A stretch of DNA of 64,000 nt from Theocolax elegans (Eukaryota; Arthropoda; Insecta; Hymenoptera; Cerocephalidae), in NCBI GenBank assembly GCA_026168455.1, contig CM047429.1:401001-465000 (forward strand), given 5' to 3'. Below the pieces are notes generated by a model that made no database searches, was not told the DNA's origin, and worked only from the letters and a program-made list of their open reading frames with translations. Both the position numbers and the translations under genes were made by a program. Every line of letters starts with the position of its first letter. The stretch's first letter is position 1. Positions 33,658 through 45,483 of this stretch are shown in pieces.

Positions 33658-36141
33658 GAATATAAAAGATTATAAACTTCTTTAATTTAATAAATATAAA
33701 CTATAACTGTTTTCGCCATAAGAAATTTAGATTGTAGATTGGAAAAATCAGTACTACAGCTGGCTACGAAAATTTAAATACCAAAGGTAAATAATGGTTT
33801 AATAATGGTTAAATAATGGTGGCACCACCGATAAACTCTATACAATGTAGTACTGAAATTAATACTATTATAGGAACCAAAAATTCAAGAATTAGATGTA
33901 CAAATATAAAGTACTAGTACTTGAATATAATGTTCTATGTACTCACTACGTTCCAACTATGTTTACATAAAATTTAAAACTCTTATACAAATAATATAAT
34001 TCTTATAAAAACTATATATAATATTTTTAGTTCAAAATAATTTTACTATATATTAACTTTAATATTTTTAAATATATTATATACTATCATTATGTCACTT
34101 TCTCAATAATATTTCATAATAACATTAAATTACAGTATATTTACAAAGATTATATTTTACATTTTTTTAAAGATTCTATGTATTTATACATACAATTTAT
34201 AATTTCACTTATTTTATTTATAATATTAATAGAGTTCGTCTTTTTTCAACCTCACTAACATGGATCTTACTGTCGTAAATGTTTCAGTTGTTGCATTCTT
34301 GTTTCTTGCATATACTTTTTTTTCTATAGAGTATAGCCTAACCGGGCATGCAAGTCCAACAGCACAGGTAACTCTGTTATGTGGGAAAATGTATTTATGT
34401 TGTATAACAGAATCACATTTCCATTTTGACCTAAATACAATTTCATCAATTACTACTATATCATTATATGTTGGTTGTTTTTTGATTCAATACATCGAGT
34501 AAAAACCTGTGTACTTTTAATTCCTCTATTAAAGTAAAAAATTGCACAATTGTTTCCTAAAACATTGATATCTTCGTACGTTATTCTAATCAAAGCTGAT
34601 TTACTATTCTAATTCCGGATGCTTCCTTCGCTTCTTTTCTTACAGCTCTTTTATTATTTTCTTCTGTCCTATCATCAATCATAGACATAACCGTTTCTAT
34701 CGGTTTATATCTTTTCCTATTTTCTTCTTTATCTTTCCAGTTCCGAATACCTTTGTACTTCTGCTTGCTGGATTGGGGCGGGTTGGGGGAGGTTTGGCGG
34801 GCTGCGGATTGGTATGGGTTGAAGTATTTGAGGAAGAGTAATGGGTGGAGGGTAGGGTATAGGAATAGGTATCAGGTGGGTAATGGTTATTGGGGCTTGT
34901 GGTTGGGACAGATATTGCGATATTTGGGTGATGGGTTCGTTCTGTTCTGTTATAGAAGAGTTCAGTCATCTTTCATAGAGGGCGTGATTTTGAAATCGAG
35001 TTCCTTAATGAGTGTTGACGTCCAATAAACGACGAATATTTACTTATGGAGCTTCGATCAAGAACATAATATGAGGGAGAAAGGCCTACCACGCTATAAT
35101 ATCCTCCCTCACTAAAGCAACAATGAATATGGCCTATTCTCAGATGAAGCTAAATTACTGTAGATATATCCCAGTAGGAAAAATCATTAATTAGTCCAAT
35201 CTGACCAGCTACGGTAGAACGTACGAGCAGCACTGCACATGGGATCTCTACACGAGAATCTCTAGTTCCAACACTAAGCACGAAAAGCTCATATCAGTAG
35301 CTTTCCCGAAACAAAGTGGTAAAGTACGAGTTTTGGTTAAAGTTTCGATTGTTACCGAAAAGAGCAAGAATAATAAGTTTTTTCACTCGGATACACAGTC
35401 GGCTAAGAAAACTATTAAGAAGAAGAGCAAGAAACACTGTGGCCATATAGAGGTTTTTTTTGTTGCTCACTCAGAATTACCTCATTTACATTAGATAATA
35501 GAGGACAGAAAAACCCTAAATGGTAACGCTGACAAGAAAAGTGCGCAAAACTCGTCAAACTCTTCTTCATACGAATACACAACAGACACGCTATGTAATA
35601 GTGTTTTTAGTTTAAAAAAACTTATAATTGTACCAAACATCCACTGTACTTTCGCAATATGTTAGCAATATTTCTGACAATCTTCTATATAATAGAACTT
35701 CTGTCAGAACTCTGCCATACTTTTGCAATTACTATTCAAAACATATTCAACGAGTTAAGAATTATGAATTGTTAATAAATTTGTAATAGTCTTATAGATT
35801 GGATATATATTTGTAGTGTCTTGACAATACATATTGATCATATACTGATAATATATTGGTAAAATAATGTTTATATGTTAGCGATATATTGGAAATATAT
35901 TTATCTAAAGTTTCTACAACTACGCGAAAAACTAAAATTACAATTATCTCATATCAAATAGGACCATGTTCTACAATTTAATTTTTGTATTTTATTTTTG
36001 AGGGACTTTGTACAATAAAAACGATAATATAGTATAACATTAGGTTAACTTTATGAAATAGCCGATCAAGATATCTTACGTAATTAAAAAAAATAAGATG
36101 TTCAGATTTGCAGAAATCTAACGGAGTAGGCGCTCTCTCAA

Positions 36142-36144
<3 letters not shown>
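33658..36144. other. Long unrecognised stretch
   Basis: AT-rich to about 34730. Then a G-rich patch (34760-34930) whose minus-strand frame (34697-34969) is Pro/Thr/Ser-rich and could be low-complexity gag debris. The segment 35030-35560 is less biased but has no long open frame. Loose ttggcaata-like units occur at 35640-35900. The open frame at 34260-34502 (80 codons, hydrophobic start) is not recognised. I cannot support a gene here. Confidence 0.35.

Positions 36145-36177
<33 letters not shown>
36145..36177. repeat. (TC)n microsatellite
   Basis: An uninterrupted run of tc dinucleotides. Confidence 0.9.
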
Positions 36178-36179
<2 letters not shown>

Positions 36180-38330
36180 TTATTAGCCTTCATTTGTTTA
36201 TTGTCTTGATCAGTAATCATGGTCTACAATAGGCAGACACTATTTATTTTATTTATATAACTTTAGGTCGATCCTACAGAAACCTGTCAAGGTCGATAGC
36301 AAATCATTACGTGCTGAGAGAAGCGCTGTGTGCATATGTACGTGAATGAGACAGGCTGAGTGCCGATGAGGAGAAAAGCTCCATGGGTCGTTGTGCTTAT
36401 AGGAAAAGTCCTTGACCTTCGGGAAACGGATATATACCAAACTCTATGATATGATTTCTACTATAAAAATATGAAGGAACCCGGAAGTTCAATGTTCTTT
36501 TTCACGACAGTTATAAGGAAATAGTGGTAGTAGTGGTAGAGTTATAAGTGGTCGCTTATAACTTAAATACAAATAAAGATATCAAACCAACGTTCAGAAG
36601 AAGTCCAGATCTAGTCAATTTGATTTAAAAAAAAAAGAAAAAGCTTTTGAATATCTTAATTTAGTCAAAAGATATAATAAAAGAAGAATCGAATGATATT
36701 TTGGTCTAAAATTCATAAAATTTAAATATAAATTTTTGTTAAAATTCGTTTAATTGTTATTTCTTTCATATCTTTTGAACAAATTAAAATATTTGAGTTT
36801 CTGTTTTTCAGTACGCAACTCTGGTACTGGATCGAAACGCTGTTTCTCACGTAAACATCTGCTATGTTCTTTATAACGAGCCGAATAATAATTTCTAGTA
36901 CAATTTTTTTAAACACACATACCTTTTCTGAACTAAATGAATCACATTTTAATTTCATTGCAGATGAAGCTATGGTATTGCCTTCACTCAACGAAACATC
37001 AGTTGCTTTGTAACACTTCTGTTCCTAAAATAATAAAATTTTTTGTAATGTTACATAAAAGCTTATATTTATGGTTATGCCACTACATTACGCGATATAT
37101 ATATATATATATATATATAGTGAAGAAAAAACAGAGAAAGAAAGTAATATTTGAATAGTTTAGTATTCAATTGTATAGAAAATATTGAGTTGAGAAATGC
37201 TGTAGATAAAGCTTTAACTGACCGGCCCATATAACTTATTTTTGTGCGTTCTGAAAGGCTAAATATAATGATTCAAGAACAGTTTAAAAGAATAATCGAC
37301 ACTTCTTTTTGTACTTTTTTAAATTCTGCAACCAGCACTTACGTAAAATTTATTTTAATCGAAGTCGAGTATGGTCTGCTATATACATGCATATGATCGC
37401 GTCAATAATATAAGTATAGACGTGTATAGTGTCATATGTGTGTATATAATATAACCTAAGAGAAATTTAAGTTAAAGCTTATAAATTCAGAACATTCCGC
37501 CCGACCTCACCATTCTCTGGTGAATTATTAACTTTTTGTTCAGAAGGCATGATACTGATCTTTCATATAGGGCAAATAAGCAGTGATGTTGCTGTTTTAT
37601 GTGGAAGTATGAGGTTTGGACGTATAAGGCACAAATTTTGGGGTCATACTAGAAATGTTTTCAGAAAACAGAAAAAAAATTTTAGATACTGGAATCTATT
37701 TGTTCAAAAGTTATTCTAATCTCAAGACGTTAAATTTTTCAAGTTTTTTCAACACCTGCTGTGTTTACAACTATTTATCCCAAAATCTATCAACTTTTAC
37801 TATATAACATTACATATAACATTCGTTGCTAATCATGTCTAGAATTTATCCTTGTTGGTTCGAATTTCTAATCTCAAGGCCAATGTCTCATAAATTTAAT
37901 GTCAATATTAAATTTAATAAAATTGTAACTTCGCTACAATTGATTTTTTTTACCAAAAAGTCTAAAAGAAAGCTTGCAGCAATATTTTTTAAATTGTCTA
38001 CAGCTTATTAGTGGCCTCTAAGTCTGTAAAAAATTTTAATAATTTAGAAAAATATTAATTTTTTTTTAAAAAATGCAAAAGAAAAAAGTGAAAAAATTTT
38101 TTTTATTATTATTTTATAGGAATTGTTAAATGAATTTTTTTTTCTTTTGCAGTTTTTTCTACATTAAAAAATGGCGGAGATATTTTGATCGAAGAATATA
38201 GCGGCAAAGTATATACAGGGTGTTAAAAAACGAAGATATTCGGTGACCGCTACGCAATGGAGCAGAAAATTCTGAGTAAAATATCTCTGGCAAGTTTTCC
38301 GCTACAACAAATAGGTAAGCCGCAAAATAG
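36178..38330. other. AT-rich unrecognised stretch
   Basis: (TA)n at about 37099-37120. Short open frames (for example 36722-36991 on minus) have no recognisable content. The string atacagggtgttaaaaaa at about 38213 resembles repeat edges common in insects. Confidence 0.4.
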
Positions 38331-38334
38331 TATA

Positions 38335-38490
38335 TTACGATACGAGTGTGCGAAGCAGGCTATTCACGCACGAGTCGCATTTGCTACCCGAGCGAAGCGA
38401 GTGCACGCTAATTCAAGAGTGCGTGAATCAGGTGCTTCGCACACGCAAAGCAAGCATGAGAAACCGTGTTTTGCGCACGGAGCGTTAACA
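38335..38490. repeat. Dispersed repeat module, counterpart of 17805-17925
   Basis: Shares ttcacgcacgagtcgcattt and adjoining gcgaagc sequence, in the opposite orientation. Has internal dyads (gtgcgaagca...tgcttcgcac). The 80-codon open frame over it is a by-product. Confidence 0.6.
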
Positions 38491-39655
38491 AATTATTGAA
38501 AATAGCGTAATTGGGCGAATGATCGCGCGGCCATCACTGTACGCGGCGTCGAGTGGAGACACCGGCCACGCACACCCCGCGCCTCCATACTCGCAGCGTG
38601 GCATTTCCTCGCCGCTCGCTTAAAAATCAATAATAAGCCTATTAACGCGTTTCGTTAATTATGTTAACAGGCGCAATTAATTACTAATTATTAAAATCGA
38701 TAATAAATAGAAAATAATAATAATCATAAAATTTTATTTTTTTCAACGTAATAAAATTCTCATTTTTTCAACATAATACTTTTTCTGTTTTATCTGCAAA
38801 TATCTTCAAGTTAGTTAAAATAATAACATAAACTAAATAGTTACAATTTTACATTTCAATCGCTTCTTCGAATCCTAAAATAATCATAAAAATATCAATG
38901 ATTGTACCGATTTTTTTCTGAGCCTTGCGTAAGGGTAGTAAAATAAAAAAGGATTAATTACGGCAATAAAAAATAATCAGAAATTTTAAGAATAAAATAA
39001 TTTGAAAAAAGGTCTTTAAAATTTGATTTTTGGATCGTAGATTCTCTTAATTACGTTGGCGTTAAATGCAGTAACGTTGACTCTCGGATGCGTATGCGTA
39101 CGGAGCTCAATGATTGCCGGTTGTCGAGAAATTGTAGTTGCTTGAGTAAGGCTCGTAGGTATTTCTCTGTAGTTGAATACAGGCGAAGCGTCTCAGTTCC
39201 AGAAGTCAAAGTTTCTTCCTACTTGAATGTATTTTTTTTTAATAAATTCCAAGTAGCAGAGCTTGGCCCTCCGATAAAAATCAAAGAATTGACTGGAAGA
39301 GCTTTGCCTTACGGAAAGTTTAGACGAAAAACTAGGAGTGCCCATGTCTGCCTTAGGTCATCCTTATGTACCCTAAAAATTTATTCATCTGTCCTTGTCT
39401 TATGCTTTACTTTAGACGGAAATTGCGTAATTGAAGCTCTCGTTTTAGTTAGCTCGCACCCGATTGGACCATTAGATATGCGTGATCATAAAATGATGGA
39501 ATCCAATACATTTTTATTCCACCGCGTCGTAGTTAGTACGCAAAATTTGGTACCCCATTTCATCACTGCAACACTACCCGAAAGACGGTCTCTTTATCAT
39601 AAGGCGCGCTAGCGCCTGCGCAAGTATGCAGGCGCGTAAGCCCTTATATACAGCT
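38491..39655. other. Unresolved segment with a 174-codon open frame
   Basis: GC-rich patch at 38520-38620, AT-rich to 39000. The plus frame at 39088-39612 (174 codons, Cys/Ser/Arg-rich, no domain, no predicted partner) is the longest unexplained frame in the region, but its composition looks random and codon use is unremarkable. I leave it uncalled as a gene. Confidence 0.3.
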
Positions 39656-39659
39656 AACT

Positions 39660-40035
39660 AGCCCCTCAGTTTTTTTTATATTTTCGTAAACGTAGAATTA
39701 TACTATTTTTTTTATGCAACGACAAATCTCAGATCTATTTTTTATTTAATCTTCAATTTACGACAAATCCGGTTCGAATTCATGCAGGCATAATGAAGAA
39801 ATTCGATGCCAAAGATATTGCTTGTTGATTTCCGTTTCTCGACTTTTGCTATTTCCACTTTTATTTTTCATCGACTGCAAACAAAAAGAGATAGCGTCGT
39901 AGGAGATGCGAAAGATAGAAAGAGACGAAATTTTTTCCAGCCCATGAGAGAACGTCTACAGAGGTAAAAATTGATGGAAGAAGTTGAAGTTGGCCGTGAG
40001 AGGGAGCTACTCGGGAGCTGTCATCATCATGTGTA
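39660..40035 (+). repeat. Dispersed repeat, family B copy 1
   Basis: This matches 52025-52360 in the same orientation, including tttccgtttctcga and gatgcgaaagatagaaagag. Non-coding. Both copies end in a TA-rich tract. Confidence 0.8.
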
Positions 40036-40834
40036 TATATATGAGCAAATCCACAGAACCTTTAATTTTGGGGAAGCGGGTAATATAGTAGTAAATAAGC
40101 AGACTTAGCAACATTATAACAACGGTTTCTGGAAGAAAAAGTAATTCGATGAAGGGTCCTTATCATTTTTTTAAAGCTGTTTTCATTAGCTTTTTGTTAG
40201 AGGCTTCATAAAGTTGCATTTTTGCAAATTTGACGATGGAAGTAGTACTCATCTTTTATTTTTTAAGCTTATAGAAATTATAATTCTTCACCAAATGTTA
40301 CAGAAATTTTTTTTGACAACCTACACCATCTACCCTATTAAACTAAAAGTGTTAGAATAGTGTGCCTTCATGATACAGAAAAATAAAAATCGCAACTCTT
40401 GAGGAAGTCAGTTTTTGTAAATTTAGGAAATTTTAGAATTTTGATATTATACAAAGATAAGTTTTGTTTATAGCTATTGTGACTAATATTGCTTTTTTCG
40501 ATTTGCAATAAGGATTCTTATTCTTTTTTGTGCTTAGCTGTGCCTCTTTTTCTTTACTAGCAATTCTACCTTAAACTTTTCAAAATCTCGGGCCCCTAGT
40601 CTTCCAAATTTTCATTTTCGCATGGCACACTCGACATTCACAAAAAAAGCATATATAAACTATATCTCTTTACTTTTTAGTAGATTATTAAGTCATCTAC
40701 GTAAAACCTCAATTGATATTTTTGTTAATTTAGATAATATAAGCTGTATAAAAGTATAAAATTTTATACCTTTGAACTGAAGTCCAAATTGACTATACGA
40801 AATAGGTTATTTCAACAGAAAAGCTAATATAAAT

Positions 40835-40837
<3 letters not shown>
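40036..40837. other. AT-rich spacer
   Basis: No gene or repeat recognised. Confidence 0.4.

Positions 40838-40884
<47 letters not shown>
40838..40884. repeat. (AC)n microsatellite at the LINE insertion site
   Basis: A near-perfect AC run directly before tcaccc and the LINE start. A further short AC run follows the LINE poly(A) at 45680-45690. Confidence 0.95.
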
Positions 40885-40888
<4 letters not shown>

Positions 40889-40890
40889 CC

Positions 40891-40994
40891 GTGCCGGGTT
40901 TGTCCCGTGCCGGGTTTGCCCCGTGCCGGGTTTGCTGGTCCCGCATCGTGGCGCCTCCCCAGGTGGTGGATAGGGGAATGCTTTCCAGATATGG
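40891..40994 (+). promoter_or_regulatory. LINE 5' UTR with 16-bp tandem repeats
   Basis: The unit gtgccgggtttg(t/c)ccc occurs twice in full and a third time in variant form (to about 40942). Tandem repeats at LINE 5' ends often hold the internal promoter; that role is inferred here. Confidence 0.6.
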
Positions 40995-42482
40995 ATGGTA
41001 CCGAAAAAATCAAATATTCGGGGCGAACCAAAACCAGATAGGGGAAGGCACCCCGAAATAAAACCAAGTATGGATAGTGAGCTGAAAACAACACTACCCC
41101 AAGCGGGCATGGCAATCCTGTCAAATCCCGCCACTGATTCCGATCGGGTGAAAGCCCCGGTGGTCAGTGCTGGTCCCAAGGATTTTGGGGGGGACCAAAC
41201 TCACACCGTCAAAATGGTAAATGCTGCGGAGGTTGGTCACTCGGCCTCTGTAGCATCTAATGCTACGTGTGACCTGCCCTCGACTGGGATGTTGAGTGAC
41301 GCTGACAGAGCTTTTCTCCGTCTGCGTGAGAAGGTAGATACCCTGGTGGAGTTTGTTCTTAATAAGAACAACATCCACAAAGAGCTGAAGAGTATGGCGA
41401 GAGCAACCAGCAGAGCTCTCAATGAATACGCGCGGGTGAACAGTGCTGTGTGTTCGACAGCGCCGAAAATTAAAATGGTAGATGCGCGTAGGGATGGAAC
41501 GTGCCAAACGTCGCCCATCTTCCGCGCTGAAGAGCGTCAAAAGAGGCCGGTGGAAAGAGAAAAGCCCTCACCACCTCAGCAACCCCCGGAGAAAAGGAAG
41601 AAGGGGTCGAAGCAGCCCAATAACAAAAATGGGCCAGCAGATGCTTCGCCATCCGTTCCTAAGACGAGTGGGAACCAGTCAAAAGTCCCTGACTGGGTCA
41701 CAGTAGTGAAGAAGGGCAAGAAGAAGAAGAAGATGAAGAACAGCCAGCCGAAGCAGCATGAGCAGCAGAAACGTGCCAGCAAACCGGCCAAAGGCACGGC
41801 AGAGCCTAAGGCCGGAGTAAGACCCCCACGCCCAGATGCCATCAAGATCAAGGCACCTAGCGGGGGCTCTTCCTACGCTGACATTCTCCGGAAGGTCAAG
41901 GCTGCACCGGAGCTAAAGGCACTAGGAGAACGGGTCACGCGTATCAGGCGCACCAGGGCTGGAGAGCTCCTCCTCGAACTGGGGCGACCCGGAACGGAAA
42001 CGGCGGAGCTGAGGACAGTGGTCTCGTCCACACTGAGTGGGTTAGCAGAGGTCCAGCTGCTGACTCACAAAGTGTCCATCACCATCAGGGACATGGACGA
42101 ATCCACGACAACAACGGAGGTGGCCGCAGCGATTGCGGCAAAGATCGGGCCAAATGTGGTATCCTCGGATAATATTAAAACCAGGGGATCCTACAGTGGC
42201 ACCCTAGCTGCGACCATCCAGCTTCCGGCAGTAGCAGCCAAAAAACTGCTGCAAGACGGGAAGCTCCGGATCGGATGGGTCAATTGCAGAGTTCGACTGC
42301 GAGAGGTATCCTCGCGCTGCTACCGATGCCACGAATCGGGACACATCGCGAGGGAGTGCAAGAGCGCAGTCGACCGGTCAGCGCAATGCTATCGGTGCGG
42401 CCAAGAGGGCCACAAAGCAGTGGACTGCGAGGCCAAAGCCAAGACCTCGCATGAGGAAGGAGCACACATCAAAAATGATTAA
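40995..42482 (+). CDS. R1-clade ORF1 protein (Gag-like, zinc knuckles)
   Basis: The 495 residues start at the first Met of the long frame. The N-terminal half is hydrophilic and includes a Lys-rich basic stretch (about 235-265: KKGKKKKKMK), consistent with nucleic-acid binding. A conserved-looking domain follows (SYADILRKVK...). Two CCHC knuckles lie near the C-terminus: CYRCHESGHIAREC (442-455) and CYRCGQEGHKAVDC (465-478). The protein would bind element RNA to form the transposition complex. The stop TAA (42480-42482) overlaps the start of ORF2 (ATG at 42475), suggesting coupled translation or reinitiation. Confidence 0.93.
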   Translation: MVPKKSNIRGEPKPDRGRHPEIKPSMDSELKTTLPQAGMAILSNPATDSDRVKAPVVSAGPKDFGGDQTHTVKMVNAAEVGHSASVASNATCDLPSTGMLSDADRAFLRLREKVDTLVEFVLNKNNIHKELKSMARATSRALNEYARVNSAVCSTAPKIKMVDARRDGTCQTSPIFRAEERQKRPVEREKPSPPQQPPEKRKKGSKQPNNKNGPADASPSVPKTSGNQSKVPDWVTVVKKGKKKKKMKNSQPKQHEQQKRASKPAKGTAEPKAGVRPPRPDAIKIKAPSGGSSYADILRKVKAAPELKALGERVTRIRRTRAGELLLELGRPGTETAELRTVVSSTLSGLAEVQLLTHKVSITIRDMDESTTTTEVAAAIAAKIGPNVVSSDNIKTRGSYSGTLAATIQLPAVAAKKLLQDGKLRIGWVNCRVRLREVSSRCYRCHESGHIARECKSAVDRSAQCYRCGQEGHKAVDCEAKAKTSHEEGAHIKND

Positions 42483-45400
42483 GGTGCTCCAAATAAACCT
42501 CAACCACTGCGCTGTGGCCCAGGACCTGCTGTCCCAGCTGGTCAGAGAGGAGAGAGCGGACGTAGCGATCATCAGCGAGGAGTTCCGGGATCTCGAGAAG
42601 TCGAACTGGGTAAGGGATGCCACGGGCAAGGCGGCCATCTGGGTATGTGGAAATATACACATCTCCAGAAAGATGGTCGCCCCCCTTCCGAGCTTCACCT
42701 GGGTGGAGGTGGCGGGGGTACGCATGTACAGCTGCTACTTCCCGCCCAGCGATTCCACCGAGGACTTTGCGAGATCTCTGGATGCAGTCGTCACCAGTGC
42801 TCGGTCCTCACGGCTACCGGTTGCAATCGGTGGGGACTTTAATGCTTGGGCGACGGACTGGGGCAGCGCCAAGACCAACGCGCGTGGTCGCGCACTTCTC
42901 GAGGCGTTCGCTCTACTGGGGCTGGAGATCGCTAACACAGGGACAACCCCGACTTTCACCAAAGCCGGCAAGTCGTCCATAGTCGACCTCACCTTCGTCG
43001 ATCCAAGATTGATGGGGGGAGGGGGACTCGGCTGGAAAGTTAGCGATCGCTACACGGGTAGTGACCACCAAGCACTCGTGTACCAGCTCCAGCTGACCAG
43101 CGGGAGGACAAAGAGAGCAGGAAGAGGAGCAAGAGAGAGATGGGCACCAGCCACGTTTGATCGTGAGACGTTCCTCTGCTCCCTTGAGGGGGAAAAAGTG
43201 GAGGGAACCGCCGAAGAAAAAGCACGAGGCCTCACGAATGCCCTAACAGCGGCTTGCGATGCCTCTATGGCCGTGAAGTTTAACCCTCGCGGCCGCCCAC
43301 CGATAATCTGGTGGAGTGAGGACATCGCAGAAAAGAGACGTGAGTGCCTGCGTACCAGAAGGCTGCACCAAAGAGCGAGGGGAACACCGCGGTTCCAAGA
43401 TCGTTCCGCAGAATACGAACAAAAGCGGAGGGATCTCAAGGTGGCCATCAAGACTGCCAAGAGAAGGTGTTGGCGGGAGCTCTGTGAGGAGGTGGACCAC
43501 GACCCCTGGGGCAGACCGTATAAAACGGTTATGAATAAGATCAACCCCGGGGGAGCTGTTGCACCCACCGACCCAGTTTTTCTGGACGGAGTCGTCCGCC
43601 ACCTGTTTCCAGAACATCGGAAAAGGGCAGTAGAGACGGGCCTGATGGCCACCATTGGTGCAGCCGAGTCGCCAGACATTAGTGAAGCCGAACTGAGGAT
43701 GGCCGCTAAGGGTATTTCCGTACGTAAAGCTCCAGGGCCTGACGGAATACCTGGCCTGGCCGTCAAGACAGTGGCGATGAGTGCTCCGGGCTTGTTCCTG
43801 GACGCATTCAACGCATGCCTAAGAGAAGGTTGCTTCCCGGCCCAGTGGAAGACGCAGAGGCTGGTACTCCTACTAAAGGGAAACAAACCCCCGGAGGAGC
43901 CATCATCTTACCGCCCGCTCTGTCTACTGGATATAGTTGGGAAGCTCCTGGAGCGGGTGATCTGCGCCAGGCTTGCAGAGGCCATCGGTCGGGCCGGAGA
44001 CCTCTCCGACAACCAGTTCGGCTTCCGAAAGGGTCGATCGACCATGGATGCTGTAGGCAGAGTTGTTGGCATAGCCACAAACGCCATCAATGCTGGTCGG
44101 AGTGCAAGGCGGATGTGTGCCATCATCACCTTGGACATCCGGAATGCCTTCAACTCGGCCAGATGGGACGACATCATGCTGTCCCTGCAGCACTTCCAAG
44201 TGCCACTCTATCTCAGGGAGGTCACCTCGAGTTACCTGACGGACCGTACTCTGCTCTACGACACCGACGACGGTGTGCACTCCCACAACATCACGGGAGG
44301 CGTGCCGCAGGGTTCGGTCATTGGGCCCCTACTCTGGAACGTTGTCTATGACGGCCTGCTTAGGCAGCAACTTCCGGAGGGTGTCTCGATGGTGGCTTTC
44401 GCGGACGACGTGGCGCTAGTGGTGGTCGCAAAGAGTGTCGAAGAGATCGAATATCTCGGAGACGTCTCTATAGAAGTGGTCGCCACTTGGTTGAGAGACC
44501 ACGGACTTAGTCTGGCGGGGGAAAAAACGGAGGCGGTGCTCATCTCTCGCACAAAAAAGGAGAGGACCGCCACCTTCACGGTAGGTAAAGAACGGATACG
44601 GTCGGTGAAAACCTTGAAGTATTTAGGGGTCACACTAGACGCGCGGCTGTCGTTCAAACACCATCTCGCGAACGCGGGCTCAAAGGCGGCAAGGGTGGCC
44701 CGTGCGCTGGCGGGCATCATGCCCAACATCGGGGGACCCCAGCAACCGCGAAGGTCTCTCCTTGCCTCGGTGGTGAGCTCCGTAATTTTATACGGAGCTC
44801 CTATCTGGGCTGATGCCCTGAACAGGCACAAGAGCTTTGGTGCTCCGTGTCAGAGAGCCTGCAGGATAGCTGCGCTAAGGGTGGCCCGGGCGTACCGAAC
44901 CGTATCTGACATTGCGCTCTCGGTGATCGCGGGGACCGCCCCCTTCGACCTCCTGGCAGCCGAGAGAGCTGAAAGACACCGTGAGGGTGGGCGACGCGTA
45001 GAAGAGAATCGCTGCCATAACCGATGGTCATTGCGGACCGTAGAGGAGTGGCAGCGGAGATGGGACTCATCCAGGGACGGCCGCTGGACCTACCGCATAA
45101 TCCCGCGGATCCAGGAGTGGGCGAGCAGGAAACACGGCTTCGTCAGTTTCCAGCTTACCCAGGTGCTGGCCGGGCACGGATGCTTCCGTAGCTACCTATT
45201 TCGTATAGGGGTCTACGGCAGCGCAGAGTGCCCGGCTTGTCCAGGGGTGGACGAAGACGTGGAACACGTCCTCTTATGGTGTCCTCGTTTCAGGGAGGAA
45301 CGGGACCAGTTTCAAGTCACTTGGAGCGGTCCCCTCACCCCTGAGGGCATCGGGGCGTGCCTGCTTGACTCCCAGGAGGGATGGAACGCGGTAGTGACCC

Positions 45401-45483
45401 TCTGTACGTTCGTAGTGGACAGGCTGGGTCTCATCAGAAGAGAAGAGGAGACAGGAGTTGCGATAGCAACAGTAGTGGGCTAA
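42451..45483 (+). CDS. R1-clade ORF2: endonuclease and reverse transcriptase
   Basis: 1010 residues from the first Met; the Met at 42475 (residue 9, MIKVLQINLNHC) is the more natural start because it begins the APE domain. APE-type endonuclease: N16 region, E43/E44, GGDFNAW (127-133), SIVDL (176-180) and SDH (204-206). RT: SSYRPLCLLDIVGKLLERV, NQFGFRKGRST, GGVPQGSVIGP and catalytic FADD (650-653). C-terminal CCHC: CPACPGVDEDVEHVLLWC (927-944). The endonuclease nicks the AC-repeat target and the RT copies element RNA from the nick (target-primed reverse transcription). It overlaps ORF1 in the +1 frame. The open frames on other frames and strand in 40.8-45.1 kb are shadows of these two genes. 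Confidence 0.96.
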   Translation: MRKEHTSKMIKVLQINLNHCAVAQDLLSQLVREERADVAIISEEFRDLEKSNWVRDATGKAAIWVCGNIHISRKMVAPLPSFTWVEVAGVRMYSCYFPPSDSTEDFARSLDAVVTSARSSRLPVAIGGDFNAWATDWGSAKTNARGRALLEAFALLGLEIANTGTTPTFTKAGKSSIVDLTFVDPRLMGGGGLGWKVSDRYTGSDHQALVYQLQLTSGRTKRAGRGARERWAPATFDRETFLCSLEGEKVEGTAEEKARGLTNALTAACDASMAVKFNPRGRPPIIWWSEDIAEKRRECLRTRRLHQRARGTPRFQDRSAEYEQKRRDLKVAIKTAKRRCWRELCEEVDHDPWGRPYKTVMNKINPGGAVAPTDPVFLDGVVRHLFPEHRKRAVETGLMATIGAAESPDISEAELRMAAKGISVRKAPGPDGIPGLAVKTVAMSAPGLFLDAFNACLREGCFPAQWKTQRLVLLLKGNKPPEEPSSYRPLCLLDIVGKLLERVICARLAEAIGRAGDLSDNQFGFRKGRSTMDAVGRVVGIATNAINAGRSARRMCAIITLDIRNAFNSARWDDIMLSLQHFQVPLYLREVTSSYLTDRTLLYDTDDGVHSHNITGGVPQGSVIGPLLWNVVYDGLLRQQLPEGVSMVAFADDVALVVVAKSVEEIEYLGDVSIEVVATWLRDHGLSLAGEKTEAVLISRTKKERTATFTVGKERIRSVKTLKYLGVTLDARLSFKHHLANAGSKAARVARALAGIMPNIGGPQQPRRSLLASVVSSVILYGAPIWADALNRHKSFGAPCQRACRIAALRVARAYRTVSDIALSVIAGTAPFDLLAAERAERHREGGRRVEENRCHNRWSLRTVEEWQRRWDSSRDGRWTYRIIPRIQEWASRKHGFVSFQLTQVLAGHGCFRSYLFRIGVYGSAECPACPGVDEDVEHVLLWCPRFREERDQFQVTWSGPLTPEGIGACLLDSQEGWNAVVTLCTFVVDRLGLIRREEETGVAIATVVG

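Noticed and set aside
39088..39612. 174-codon plus-strand frame as a host gene
   Set aside because: No recognisable domain, Kozak or splice support, or related sequence in the window; it is compatible with a chance frame in less AT-rich DNA.
41121..45070. Minus-strand and alternative frames of up to 278 codons across the LINE
   Set aside because: They lie antisense or out of frame to two clearly recognised coding regions with all catalytic motifs; GC-rich coding DNA produces such shadows.
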